Source: a virus
Length of the DNA stretch: 35,456 nucleotides
Virus record (IMG/VR): IMGVR_UViG_3300045974_000992
Coordinates: 1-35,456 of that record
Reading direction: 5' to 3' (one strand)
Shown: one piece after another, positions 22,844 through 32,032 of the stretch
Position numbering within the stretch: the first letter of the stretch is position 1
Layout: each line of letters begins with the position of its first letter
Position numbers and translations under genes: made by a program
The notes under the pieces: generated by a model
Told to the model about the DNA's origin: nothing
The model's database searches: none
Seen by the model: the letters and a program-made list of their open reading frames with translations, nothing else

Positions 22844-23422
22844 ATGGAATTCGCCGCCGCCGCATTGACCTCCCTTGCCTCGGGAATTGGCGAGGCCGGC
22901 GCCGCCGCAGGTTCGGCGCTCTCCGGCGCGGGCGCGGCCGTTGGCGGCGCATCCGGGGCGATTGGCGGCGCCTCGACCTTCGCCAGTATCCTCCAGGGCG
23001 GCGCGGGCCTCCTTGGCGCCATGGCGGCGGTGCGCTCGGGCAATGCGCAATCCGACGCGCTGAAACAGTCCGCGCTCGACGCCGAACAGGACCGCACGGC
23101 GGCGGGAATCGACGCGACCAATCAGCAAACAGGCCTGCGCCGCGCGCTGATCCAGTCGCTCGGCGAACGCGACGTGGCCTATGCGGCGTCCGGCGTCGAC
23201 ACGTCGTTCGGAACGCCGGCCGTCGCGCGCCAGCAGGCGGAAGCCGATACGTCGAACGCGCTCACGCAAAATCAGGATGAAGCCGCCGCCAGGGCGGCGC
23301 GGCTCACGGCGCGCGCCGCCTCCTATCGCCAGGCGGCGGGCGAGGCGCAAAGCGCTGGAAACATCAAGGGAGCCTATTCAATCCTGTCGGCGGGCGGCTC
23401 CATTCTCGCGAGGGGCAAATAA
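22844..23422 (+). CDS. Internal virion protein, T7 gp14-like, 192 aa
   Basis: The N-terminal 65 residues are a Gly/Ala-rich, hydrophobic stretch (GIGEAGAAAGSALSGAGAAV, ASTFASILQGGAGLLGAMAA), then a helical coil with QSALDAEQDRTAAGIDATNQ and RALIQSLGERDVAYAASGVD TSFG, ending SAGNIKGAYSILSAGGSILA. Small Gly-rich proteins of this length right after the nozzle gene are the gp14-type ejection proteins that enter the outer membrane. The 'D...a.sG...s.GT' segment is typical. Function assigned by composition and order. Confidence 0.75.
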   Translation: MEFAAAALTSLASGIGEAGAAAGSALSGAGAAVGGASGAIGGASTFASILQGGAGLLGAMAAVRSGNAQSDALKQSALDAEQDRTAAGIDATNQQTGLRRALIQSLGERDVAYAASGVDTSFGTPAVARQQAEADTSNALTQNQDEAAARAARLTARAASYRQAAGEAQSAGNIKGAYSILSAGGSILARGK

Positions 23423-23424
23423 TC

Positions 23425-26049
23425 ATGGCCAATGTGCGCGGCCAAGGCCTGCAAATCTCCGACTTCAATCCGCAGCCGGGTCAAGCGTCCGGCCTGCCCG
23501 ATATTCCGCGCGCCGGCGGCGCTTCCGCCGACGCGATGTTCGCCGTCTCGAACGCCCTGGGCGCGCAAGTTGGCAAGCTGGGCGACACGCTGGCGCAAGC
23601 GGAGGGGACCAAGGCGGGCAAGATCGCCGGCGCCGATCCGAACTGGCGTCCGACCGATGACATGACGATCAAGGGCCGCGCCTTCGATCAGGCCGCGAGC
23701 GAGGTCTATCTTTCGAAACTGGCGTCGAATTTCCAGGGCGATGCGCTCGATCTCTACCAGAAGAACCAGAACGACCCCGCCGCGTTCAAGACGGCCTATG
23801 AAGGGCTGATCGGGACCTACAAGCAACAGCATGTGTTTCCCGAAGCGCAGGGCTGGTTCGACGCCAAGGCCGGCGATATCGCCAACTCGCTGCGCACCAA
23901 GGTTCTGTCGAATTGGGAGACCAATCAGAAGGATAAGGCTCACGCGTCGCTGATTACGGATCTGAGCGATTCGAACACGGCGCAAGCCCGGCTTCTGGCC
24001 ATCGATCCGCATTCGCCCGATACTGAGCGGTCCATCTTTCGGATGCGCGATGAAAATATCGCTCGCATCAAAGCGGATGCGACGGCAGGCAATATCACCG
24101 AAACTGCCGCCGCAAAGGCGATCCTCAATGAGCAGGACAGCGCGCAAAGCAAGATCATCAACGCGCGCGCCGCGACGCTGGGGACGTCCGATCAAATCGA
24201 CGCCTATCGCGTGAAACTGCGCAAGGATTTTGCCGCGGGCAAGCTATCCGGCTTGCAGGATTTCGACACGCTCGACGCCGGTCTCTCGACGCTGTCAAAG
24301 GCCAAAAAGACGCAGGCCGATCAGGGCCTGAGCGAACTGGACGGCAAGGTCTCGGATTTTCTCGACCGCTTCGGCAAGGGCGAGACGCCCTCTTCGACCG
24401 AATGGCTGAAACTCGAAGACGCGGGAAAAAGCCTCGGACCGGCGGGCGCAGCGGCGATCGACGCGGCGCGCTCGAAACTGTTGCTGCGGCAGAAGATTGC
24501 CTCATTATCGGTCGCGGACGGGCAGACGCTGATTTCCAACCTCGAACAGACGGCCAAGGGCAGCGGCGCGGCGCTGCGGCCTTATCTCGGCGCCGGGAAG
24601 GACAGCAGCCACGTCGACAATCTCGACGGCGCGTTTTCCGGCTCGCTCGGCAAGATGCTGGCTTCCATGCCGCCCGATCTTCGCGGCCAGGTAACGATCA
24701 ATTCGGGCTTTCGCACCAATGAGCGCCAGGCGGAGCTGTTCAACGAAGCCGTGCAGAAATACGGATCGGAAGAGGCGGCGCGCAAATGGGTCGCGCCGCC
24801 GGGCGCATCGAACCACAACCACGGCCAGGCCGCCGATCTCGGCTTCACCTCCGACGCGGCCAAGGCGTGGGTGCATGACAATGCCGGGAATTTCGGCCTG
24901 ACCTTCCCGATGGGCCATGAAGACTGGCATATCGAGCCCATCGACAAGGCCACGCATGGCGCGCCCGGCATGGACAAGACATCGGCGGGCGTGCTCGACG
25001 ATGCGCGCACCGCTCTGGCGGCCAAGCGCAACCTGATCAATCAGGACCCGCTCTTGGCTGGCGAGCGCGAGGGCATCCTGCCGCAAGCGTCCAATGTCGA
25101 TTTTTCCGCCGCTCCCGACGCGCTCGGCGCGCAGATGCGCCTGCGAATCGCCCAGTCCGACGCGGTCGCGGGGCATTACCAGCGGCCGCCGCAATATGTC
25201 CGGCCGGACGAAAAGCCGCAGATGCAGGCGATTTTAGGCCAGGGCGGCGACAAGGCGCTCAACCTGATTGACGGCGTGGTGCGCGGGGCTGGCGGCCGCG
25301 CCAACCAGGTGCTGGCCGAAGTCGGCGGCGACGCCCCAGAACTAGCCCATGCCGGCATGGTCTCGCTTTCGACCGGCGACAGGTCTTTCGCGCGCCAGGT
25401 GGCGGAGGCGATCCGCGCGCGCTCAGTCGCGGGCGCCAAGGTCCCTGCCATTTCCAGCACGGACATGGGAGACGCCATGCGCAAGGTGATCGGGCCTGCT
25501 CTCAACGGCATGGACGCCTCCGAGCGCGTCCGGACGCAGGCGGCGGCCTCCGCCTGGACCGAGCAGGAGCTGGCGCGCCGCAACATCGACCCGAAAGACG
25601 CGGCTGCTCTTCCTCTCGTCGAAGAGGGCGTCAAGCGCGCTCGCGGAATGACCATCGATCCGGCCAGCGGCGCGAGCTTCGGCGGCCTCGCCGATCTGCC
25701 CGTCGGCGGGCGGACGTGGGGCGGCGTCCTCGGACCGCAAACGACGAAGGTGCAAGTGCCCGCCGACGTGAAAACCGACAGGCTTTCCGACGTGTTCGCG
25801 GCGATCAACGACAATGATCTCAAAGCCCTGCCCAATGCGCCGATGGCCAAGGGCGACCGCGTCATGACAGCCGCCGAGCTGCGCCGCGCCACGCCGATCT
25901 TCGGTCCCGGCGGCTATCGCTTCGCGACCGTCGATCCAATGACGAAAATCGCCACGCCCATCGTCGGCAAGGATGGCTCCGTCTTCACCCTGCCCTGGTC
26001 CGATATTTCGCCAACCTTGCGCGCCCGCGTTCCCTTCGCCTTCAGGTGA
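23425..26049 (+). CDS. Internal virion protein with M15-type peptidase domain, 874 aa
   Basis: Position matches T7 gp15. Residues about 1-410 and 530-874 are helical, as in ejection proteins. An embedded peptidase M15 (VanY/D-Ala-D-Ala endopeptidase-like) domain lies at about 425-506: INSGFRTNERQAELFNEAVQ, then SNHNHGQAADL with the motif SxHxxGxAxD (Ser462, His464, Asp471), then EDWHIEP with ExxH (Glu499, His502). Zinc ligands would be His464, Asp471 and His502, with Glu499 as general base. It would cut peptide cross-links of peptidoglycan during DNA entry. Starts with a GGGGCAAATAATC leader, two bases past the preceding gene. Confidence 0.82.
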   Translation: MANVRGQGLQISDFNPQPGQASGLPDIPRAGGASADAMFAVSNALGAQVGKLGDTLAQAEGTKAGKIAGADPNWRPTDDMTIKGRAFDQAASEVYLSKLASNFQGDALDLYQKNQNDPAAFKTAYEGLIGTYKQQHVFPEAQGWFDAKAGDIANSLRTKVLSNWETNQKDKAHASLITDLSDSNTAQARLLAIDPHSPDTERSIFRMRDENIARIKADATAGNITETAAAKAILNEQDSAQSKIINARAATLGTSDQIDAYRVKLRKDFAAGKLSGLQDFDTLDAGLSTLSKAKKTQADQGLSELDGKVSDFLDRFGKGETPSSTEWLKLEDAGKSLGPAGAAAIDAARSKLLLRQKIASLSVADGQTLISNLEQTAKGSGAALRPYLGAGKDSSHVDNLDGAFSGSLGKMLASMPPDLRGQVTINSGFRTNERQAELFNEAVQKYGSEEAARKWVAPPGASNHNHGQAADLGFTSDAAKAWVHDNAGNFGLTFPMGHEDWHIEPIDKATHGAPGMDKTSAGVLDDARTALAAKRNLINQDPLLAGEREGILPQASNVDFSAAPDALGAQMRLRIAQSDAVAGHYQRPPQYVRPDEKPQMQAILGQGGDKALNLIDGVVRGAGGRANQVLAEVGGDAPELAHAGMVSLSTGDRSFARQVAEAIRARSVAGAKVPAISSTDMGDAMRKVIGPALNGMDASERVRTQAAASAWTEQELARRNIDPKDAAALPLVEEGVKRARGMTIDPASGASFGGLADLPVGGRTWGGVLGPQTTKVQVPADVKTDRLSDVFAAINDNDLKALPNAPMAKGDRVMTAAELRRATPIFGPGGYRFATVDPMTKIATPIVGKDGSVFTLPWSDISPTLRARVPFAFR

Positions 26050-26053
26050 CTTC

Positions 26054-28891
26054 ATGGATGCCCTTGGCTCATGGTCCGATACGACGTTTGCAGCGCCAAA
26101 ACCATACGATCCTGGCGCCGACAAGAGCTTTCTCGAAACGGCTTTTTCCGGCGGAACGCATGGAATTGGCGAGGTTTATGACGCGGCCAAAAGCGCGGCG
26201 GAGCTGACGTCGGGCGCGCTCACCCTGCGCGACGTGCGGTCCAATATTTACGACGATCTTTCGCGCCAGGTGAAGGCCGCCACGGGCGTCGAACTCGATA
26301 ATCCGACTGCGATCGGACAGGCGCAAGCGCCGAATATCGCGGAACTTGTGCGCCAGCGAACCGCCTCCGGGCTCGGCGCCGATGGCGCGATTCCCGATTT
26401 TATGGCGCAGCGTGAGCGCGACTTGATGGACCAGGTGCGAGCGCTCAAACAGCAACAGCCGGGAAAAATGCTCGGCGTCGACGTCGACACGCCGATCGAA
26501 GACCGCATGAAGCAACGGTTTTCCGCCAGCGCCGACGCGCTCGCCAGGGCGAAGGACGATACCGGCCTCAACCCCATCCTGCGCTTCGGCGCCGAAACGC
26601 TCGGCTCGATGGTCGGGTCGCGCGGCGACCCGCTGTTCTGGGCCTCCTTCGCCCTGCCCGCCGGCGGCTTCGGCGCGAATGTCGCCACGCGGATCGGCAC
26701 GGCGGCGCTGTTGCAGGGCGGCGGCATGGCGGCGCTGAGCGCGACGCAGCAACCGGCGCAACAGGCCTTGCGCGAAAAGGTCGGTCTCGCGCCGAACGCG
26801 GGCGAACAAATTCTCGAAGCCGGCCTCGGCGGCGCGCTGATCGGCGGCGGCTTGCGCGGCGCGCATGAGATGCTGGCTCCCATCATCCAGCGCATTATCG
26901 GCGGTTCGGCCAAGCCGGCCGATTACGCGGCGGCGGCGGAGGCCGGCGTTCATGTCGATGAGCCGACGCAACAGGCGATTGCGCAGGAAGCGGAAGCCGT
27001 GCGCGCTCATTCCGAGACGTTCAGCCACCCTGACACCGTCCCGGACCAAACGGCCTCCACGGCCTTCTTTGAAGGGCTCTCCCATGCCGAAAATCCCGAT
27101 GCGCCTCCTCCGCTCGTCGACCGGTCGGTGCCGAAAGGAACGACGGACGCGCTCGCGCGCGAGCTGGTCGACAAAACGCAAAGCCCGGGCGAAGCGATCG
27201 ACGCGCTGAAGGCGCACGATCTCAATTACGAACCGGCTGTCTATGACCAGAAAATCAGCGAGCGGGCGCGCGCGCTGGCTCCGGATACGTTCACGGCGGC
27301 GGACGTGCTCGACAGCCGCATCGCCTCCTTGCGCGGTCAGATCGCCGAGGCGGTGAATGGGCCGCCGCCGGCGGCGCCCGCAAATGGTCGCGTCGATCTG
27401 TTGCAGGGGCAGCTGAGCGGCGTTCAGCGCCAGCTTGACGCGATCACGGGAAAACGGCGCTCTTCGCCCCGCGCCATCGCCTTGCGCGAGCAGGCGGCGG
27501 CTCTGGGCGACGAAATCGCCGCCGCGCGGGCGGAGGCGGCCAATGCCCTGGCGGCGAACGCCGCGCTGGCTCAGGACCGAATTCAGGCCATGCGGCTGCA
27601 TCTGAACGATACGATCTCCGACCGCGCGCGCATGGGGCCGGAGATCGCGGCGGCGCGCGCGGCCGCCGAACGCGAGGCGGCGTTGCTCGGCGTGAAGCGC
27701 GGGGCGATTGAAAGCGCGCTGGCCTCGGACGATCCGCACTTGCGCGATCTGGGCCGGCTGGCCTCGCTGGGCGACGACGCCTTGAAAATCGTGCGTCAGG
27801 GCGAGGTCGAGCCGGTCCATGGAGCGATTGTCGCCGGAACGACGCTGGATGAGGCCAAACAGGCGCAACTGCTGAGCGTCATCAAGGAGGCAAAGCCGGA
27901 AAGCGTCGAAGAGGCGCGGCAGGTTGTCACGGAGCATCTGGCGGCCGAGGCGGCGCCGGAGGCTGCAGTGGCGCGCATGGGAGCGCCTGCGCCGATCAAA
28001 CGGACGATGCCGAAGCGCGCCGAACTTTCCCTGCTCGAAACCCTCGCCTGGCATGGTCTCGCGCCCAATGAGGACTTGCGACGGATTTTCGATGGCAATC
28101 CGTTCGTTCCCGGCTTCGGCCGTCTGTTCCGCAAGTCGGGCGGCCTGCCGCTCGACCATGCCTTCGATCTCGCAAAGGATCGCGGCTATTTGCACGATCC
28201 GGCCGATTATGCAGGCGGAACCGCAACGCTGCGTCATAACGACCTGTTCGACCTGATGGCGAAAGAGGCCAGAGGCCAGAAGCAATGGCCGATTGGCTAC
28301 GTTCCGCCCGTCAAGGTGGACAAGACGGCGGAGCGGCTGTTCGCCAAGGAATTGAAGGCGCTCCGCAAGACGATTGGAAAGCATGTCGGGACGCCCGATG
28401 GCGGCGCGCTCGATGACGCCATTCTTGGCGACGCAGCCGTGCGCATGCATCTTGGGGAGCATACCGACCCCGTCGCGGCATGGGATGCGGCGGCTGTTGC
28501 CTATGAACGCGATGTGATGTCCAATAGCGCGCGCGTCGACGCCGCATATGAGGCGAGAATTCATGACACAGGGCCAATCCCCGGCTTCGACTTCCCCGAA
28601 GTTTCTGCTGACGCCAGACCAGCACCGCAGCCAGGCGAAGGTCTTGCGCAAGGAAGCCGAGAAGAACCCGGATCGGGCGGCGTTCCTGCTGGATCTGGCG
28701 AGCAAGCACGACAGTATGGCGGACCTGATCCAATGGCGGCAGGGCTACAAGCCGGAGACGCCGGCATGATCGACCGCATTCCAGTCGTGCGCGAGGACGG
28801 AACGACCGGCTTCATGCGCCGTGACGACATCGCCCGCGCCGCAGAGCGCGAACGTTGGATGTCGGATGTGATCAAGGCGTGTAAGGATTAG
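26054..28891 (+). CDS. Large internal virion (ejection) protein, 945 aa
   Basis: Starts MDALGSWSDTTFAAPKPYDP; five bases past the previous stop. The N-terminal half has a Gly/Ala-rich hydrophobic stretch (about 195-290: FGAETLGSMVGSRGDPLFWA, ALPAGGFGANVATRIGTAAL) that could insert into membrane; the middle (430-560) is a long Ala/Arg coiled coil; the end is Pro/Gly-rich and disordered. No lytic transglycosylase motif was seen. Placement and size fit T7 gp15/gp16-type ejection proteins. From 28563 another frame carries a small ORF, and the last 41 codons could be a separate in-frame gene, so the true stop or C-terminus is open. Confidence 0.8.
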   Translation: MDALGSWSDTTFAAPKPYDPGADKSFLETAFSGGTHGIGEVYDAAKSAAELTSGALTLRDVRSNIYDDLSRQVKAATGVELDNPTAIGQAQAPNIAELVRQRTASGLGADGAIPDFMAQRERDLMDQVRALKQQQPGKMLGVDVDTPIEDRMKQRFSASADALARAKDDTGLNPILRFGAETLGSMVGSRGDPLFWASFALPAGGFGANVATRIGTAALLQGGGMAALSATQQPAQQALREKVGLAPNAGEQILEAGLGGALIGGGLRGAHEMLAPIIQRIIGGSAKPADYAAAAEAGVHVDEPTQQAIAQEAEAVRAHSETFSHPDTVPDQTASTAFFEGLSHAENPDAPPPLVDRSVPKGTTDALARELVDKTQSPGEAIDALKAHDLNYEPAVYDQKISERARALAPDTFTAADVLDSRIASLRGQIAEAVNGPPPAAPANGRVDLLQGQLSGVQRQLDAITGKRRSSPRAIALREQAAALGDEIAAARAEAANALAANAALAQDRIQAMRLHLNDTISDRARMGPEIAAARAAAEREAALLGVKRGAIESALASDDPHLRDLGRLASLGDDALKIVRQGEVEPVHGAIVAGTTLDEAKQAQLLSVIKEAKPESVEEARQVVTEHLAAEAAPEAAVARMGAPAPIKRTMPKRAELSLLETLAWHGLAPNEDLRRIFDGNPFVPGFGRLFRKSGGLPLDHAFDLAKDRGYLHDPADYAGGTATLRHNDLFDLMAKEARGQKQWPIGYVPPVKVDKTAERLFAKELKALRKTIGKHVGTPDGGALDDAILGDAAVRMHLGEHTDPVAAWDAAAVAYERDVMSNSARVDAAYEARIHDTGPIPGFDFPEVSADARPAPQPGEGLAQGSREEPGSGGVPAGSGEQARQYGGPDPMAAGLQAGDAGMIDRIPVVREDGTTGFMRRDDIARAAERERWMSDVIKACKD
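28563..28769 (+). CDS. Nested out-of-frame small protein, 68 aa
   Basis: Read in a different frame from the 945-aa gene that contains it. MTQGQSPASTSPKFLLTPDQ, then HRSQAKVLRKEAEKNPDRAA, then FLLDLASKHDSMADLIQWRQ looks like a real two-helix protein of a type common in alphaproteobacteria ('HR..A..LR..A......rA..LL.LA..HD.mA..i'). A GAGGCGAG stretch lies before the ATG. It ends in an ATGA overlap with an ATG in the frame of the host gene. Either a true overprinted gene or a relic of a frame change; not proven. Confidence 0.5.
   Translation: MTQGQSPASTSPKFLLTPDQHRSQAKVLRKEAEKNPDRAAFLLDLASKHDSMADLIQWRQGYKPETPA
28766..28891 (+). CDS. Possible 41-aa gene in frame with the end of the large virion gene
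   Basis: Begins MIDRIPVVREDGTTGFMRRD and ends MSDVIKACKD. The ATG overlaps the TGA of the nested 68-aa ORF (ATGA), the same junction type as other gene pairs here, so it may be translated as its own product by coupling. It is also simply the C-terminus of the 945-aa reading frame. Sequence alone cannot decide. Confidence 0.3.
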   Translation: MIDRIPVVREDGTTGFMRRDDIARAAERERWMSDVIKACKD

Positions 28892-29036
28892 GGCTTCAAC
28901 GCCGCTTCAAGCCAGCGTTCGGGGATTAGCGTTCCGCGCGCGGCCTGCTGGTCTACGAGATATTTTCGAGGAGGGACTAGACGGAAACTGATTCGGTTGC
29001 TCTATAGGGCGCGTTGCACGGATTACGAGAATAGAT

Positions 29037-29357
29037 ATGCGCAAATTGATTACATTTGGAGCCGCATTGGTCTTGGCCGGATGTTCCGCCGCGCCGCAAA
29101 GGACCGCGATGCATCTCGACACACAAGATAAGAAGTTCGATTCCCCCGCCTGCATGGACATTCGAAACCGCGCCTTGACGTATGACGACAAGGTTGGCGA
29201 GCGCATCGGCGTGGGCCTTGCCACCGGCCTCCTCCTCGGACCGTTCGGAATTCCGCTCGCGGCCGCCGCCGACGCCAAGCAAAATGAAGAACGAGAATAT
29301 TTCAATCACGAGATTGCGCTGCGCTGCTCCAGCGCCCTGCCGCCGCCTCCGGCTTAA
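29037..29357 (+). CDS. Predicted lipoprotein, 106 aa, moron-type gene
   Basis: MRKLITFGAALVLAGCSAAP is a lipoprotein signal with lipobox LAGC (Cys16), so the mature protein would be lipid-anchored in the envelope. A Gly-rich hydrophobic stretch follows later (ERIGVGLATGLLLGPFGIPL), then a helix and C-terminal ALPPPPA. Two further cysteines may form a disulfide. It lies between two ejection-protein genes, is set apart by 145 and 43 bases of non-coding DNA, and is less GC-rich at the start, which fits a moron (lysogenic conversion) gene such as an exclusion lipoprotein. A local promoter is likely but I could not place one with confidence. Confidence 0.7.
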   Translation: MRKLITFGAALVLAGCSAAPQRTAMHLDTQDKKFDSPACMDIRNRALTYDDKVGERIGVGLATGLLLGPFGIPLAAAADAKQNEEREYFNHEIALRCSSALPPPPA

Positions 29358-29400
29358 CCCTTCCAGCCTTCCGCCATGATGCTCCCATAGGAGACCCATC

Positions 29401-31977
29401 ATGGCGTTCGCAGATTGCATCCTTTCCGCCCGCGACCAGGGCGCGCTGACCCGTGACGAAGCCGACGAGCTGATCGCCCGCTATGAGGCGCATCTGGCGT
29501 CCGCGCGGGCGCAGACCAAGGGCCTCGCCTGGCTCGAGCCGACGGCGGAGGAGATGTCGGCGGCGAAACAGCAGCTGCTGACCATGCTGGAAGCCGAAGC
29601 GGCCAAGAAGGAATGGATCGCCAAGCGCAACGCCGAGGTGATCGACAATCTGGCTCGCGTCGCCGAGACCTATCGGCCCAAGGGCGCGCCCGACGTGCGC
29701 GAGGCGATGCTCGGCGTGCTCGAAAACAAGAATAACGCATTGCTCGGCGCACCCTCCGTCGCCGGCCGGCGCGACGCGCTTTTGGGCGAAGCGCATGGCA
29801 AGATGGAGCAGATGCTCTATGATTTCCGGCGCAAATTTTGGTCGGGCAAGCGCGAAAACCCGTTGCGCGAAAACAGCCTGATCGATGAGGCCTTCGGCAC
29901 GGCTTCGGGCGATTCGGCCGCCAAGGGCTATCTGGAGGCGTGGCGCGGCGTCTCCGACGATCTCGCCACGCGCTTCAACGAGCTGGGCGGCGAAATCCGC
30001 CTGATGGACGATCTGTCGCCGCACGGCGGCTATTTTCCGCAGCCCAAGGAAGACGCGCGGATCCTCGCGCGCATGGGCGAACAGAAGTGGGTCGATTTCA
30101 TCAAGCCGCTGCTGGGCGTCCAGTACATGCGCGACCCTTTGACGCGGCTCGAACTGTCGCCGGAGCGGCTGGATGAGGCCCTGCATGTGATCTACTGGCG
30201 CAAGGTCACCGATGGCGGGCTCGAGCGCGATCCGACCATGACGGCCTATGGCCAGGGCGCGCTGGCGAATCGGCGCACCGATCATCGTTTTTTGATCTTC
30301 AAGGATGGCGACGCCTGGCGCGCCTATGATGCGGCCATGGGCTCGAACGGCGCCTATGCGGCGATGATGCATCATATCGACGGCCTGGCGAAAGACGTGG
30401 CCGCGCTCGACGTGTTGGGGCCGAACCCGGCGGCGACGGTCGAATGGATGAAACAGTTCGTCGACCAGGAAGCGGCCAAGGCGGTTGCTGGCCAGCCCAG
30501 CCTTTATCGCGGCAAGCCGGGTATCGACGGCCTAGGCCATGTCAACAGCCAAAGCTGGCAGATTGAACGTCTGTGGCAAACGATGCGCGGCGGCGGCGAC
30601 GTCGGCAACATGGCGGCGGCGGACCTATTTCAGGCGACGCGCAACCTGCTGATGTCGGCGCAACTGGCTTCGACCATGATCACGGCCGGCTTCACCGATC
30701 CGTTTCAGCAGGCGAACGCCCGGCGCTTCGCCGGCGTGCCGTTCGCGCGCTATTTCGCCGAAACCGGGGCGCAGTTGTTCAACCATGCCGAGGAGCGCCA
30801 GACCGTCGCCAGCGGCGTGATCTTCCAAGATGCGATGGAGCATCTGGTCTCCGACGTGCGCAAGATGGGCATGACGACGGGCGCGATCTCCGAGGCCTCC
30901 AAATATCTGCCCGACCGCATTTTGACATGGACGGGCCTGACGCCATGGACCCACGCGCAAAGGCGCGGCGCGGCCAACGGGTTTATGGCGCGCGCGGCCG
31001 ATCTGGCGGATCGATCCATGGCCGATCTGAAGGCCGGCGCCGGCGACGGCGCGCAATTCGGCCAATGGCTGGAAGGGTTCGGCATTGGCGAGGCCGAATG
31101 GGACAGGCTGCGCGCGACATTGCCGGCCGCGCCGGAGGGCATGGTGGCGTCGTTGCGCCCGATCGACGTGTTCAAGGCGGCGGCGGAGACCGGCGACGCG
31201 GATCTGCGCGAGCTGGGCTTGCGCTATTCGGAGGCCGTGCACGCCTTTATCGAAGAGGCGACGCCGGAAGGGACTCACCGGGTGCGCGCGTGGATGAAGG
31301 GGCAGAGCCCGGCGGGCACGTTTCAGGGCGAAGTCAGCCGCTCGACCCGCATGTACGCGGGATTTCCGGCCAATGTCATGTTGTCGATGATGAACGCGGC
31401 GATGCACGAAAGCGCGGCGGGGCGCGCCGGATGGAAATACATCATGGCCTCTGTCGCGACCCTGACGCTGGGCGGCGCGCTGCTGACGCAAGTGCGCGCG
31501 CTGCTCAAGGGCCAAGACCCTCTGCCGGTCGACTCGCAGGAATTCTGGCTTGAAGCCTTCATTCGCGGCGGCGGCGGCGGCATCTGGGGCGATTACATGA
31601 CGGCGGACATGTCGCGCGGCGGCATGTCTTTGGGTTCGAAGCTTGCCGGGCCGGTGGCGGGCCTGGTGTTCGATACATTGGGCGTGATCAATCCCAAGGC
31701 GGCGCTGACATTCTCCGACGATCAGCCGAATCGCACCGCCAATGCGTTCAGGATGGCGAGCAAATATATCCCCGGCCAGAACATGTGGTGGCTCAAGCCG
31801 GTGACGCAGCGCCTGCTCTGGGATCAGTTGCAGCTCTGGGCGGACCCGGAGGCCTATCGCACCTGGCGGCGCAAGGAGAAGCGGCTGCGCGGCGATACCG
31901 GTCAGGGCCTGTGGTGGGGTCCCGGCGACACAGCGCCGCGGCGCGCGCCGGATTTTTCGACAGGTTGGAAGCGCTAG
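29401..31977 (+). CDS. Internal virion (ejection) protein, 858 aa
   Basis: Starts MAFADCILSARDQGALTRDE after an AGGAGA Shine-Dalgarno. Largely helical; segments such as ENPLRENSLIDEAFGTASGD, SPHGGYFPQPKEDARILARM, VSDVRKMGMTTGAISEASKY and GGGGGIWGDYMTADMSRGGM, plus a hydrophobic helix near residues 680-700 (YIMASVATLTLGGALLTQVR), are of the type found in the large ejection proteins of T7-like phages. It ends PGDTAPRRAPDFSTGWKR. It is separated from the other ejection genes only by the lipoprotein gene. It would form part of the tunnel through the host envelope. Confidence 0.8.
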   Translation: MAFADCILSARDQGALTRDEADELIARYEAHLASARAQTKGLAWLEPTAEEMSAAKQQLLTMLEAEAAKKEWIAKRNAEVIDNLARVAETYRPKGAPDVREAMLGVLENKNNALLGAPSVAGRRDALLGEAHGKMEQMLYDFRRKFWSGKRENPLRENSLIDEAFGTASGDSAAKGYLEAWRGVSDDLATRFNELGGEIRLMDDLSPHGGYFPQPKEDARILARMGEQKWVDFIKPLLGVQYMRDPLTRLELSPERLDEALHVIYWRKVTDGGLERDPTMTAYGQGALANRRTDHRFLIFKDGDAWRAYDAAMGSNGAYAAMMHHIDGLAKDVAALDVLGPNPAATVEWMKQFVDQEAAKAVAGQPSLYRGKPGIDGLGHVNSQSWQIERLWQTMRGGGDVGNMAAADLFQATRNLLMSAQLASTMITAGFTDPFQQANARRFAGVPFARYFAETGAQLFNHAEERQTVASGVIFQDAMEHLVSDVRKMGMTTGAISEASKYLPDRILTWTGLTPWTHAQRRGAANGFMARAADLADRSMADLKAGAGDGAQFGQWLEGFGIGEAEWDRLRATLPAAPEGMVASLRPIDVFKAAAETGDADLRELGLRYSEAVHAFIEEATPEGTHRVRAWMKGQSPAGTFQGEVSRSTRMYAGFPANVMLSMMNAAMHESAAGRAGWKYIMASVATLTLGGALLTQVRALLKGQDPLPVDSQEFWLEAFIRGGGGGIWGDYMTADMSRGGMSLGSKLAGPVAGLVFDTLGVINPKAALTFSDDQPNRTANAFRMASKYIPGQNMWWLKPVTQRLLWDQLQLWADPEAYRTWRRKEKRLRGDTGQGLWWGPGDTAPRRAPDFSTGWKR

Positions 31978-32010
31978 CCGCGCTTAAGGGGCGCTGGCGC
32001 GCCGCATTCT

Positions 32011-32032
32011 GAAGGCCAATCGAGAGGCCTTC
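32011..32032 (+). promoter_or_regulatory. Hairpin abutting the tail-fibre start codon
   Basis: A perfect 7-bp stem, GAAGGCC and GGCCTTC, with an 8-base loop AATCGAGA, ends on the base before the ATG at 32033. The Shine-Dalgarno-like GAGAGG lies in the loop and right arm, so folding could slow translation initiation. Structure is clear; regulation is inferred. Confidence 0.4.

Noticed and set aside
26069-28705. 878-codon minus-strand open frame
   Set aside because: Antisense shadow of the 945-aa virion gene; Arg-rich and without a plausible start context.
28888-29010. Minus-strand reading without start codon, PPRKYLVDQQAARGTLIPER and onwards
   Set aside because: It looks somewhat like a protein end and might be a gene relic, but it has no start, is about 40 codons long and is bounded by a stop; not enough to call a pseudogene.
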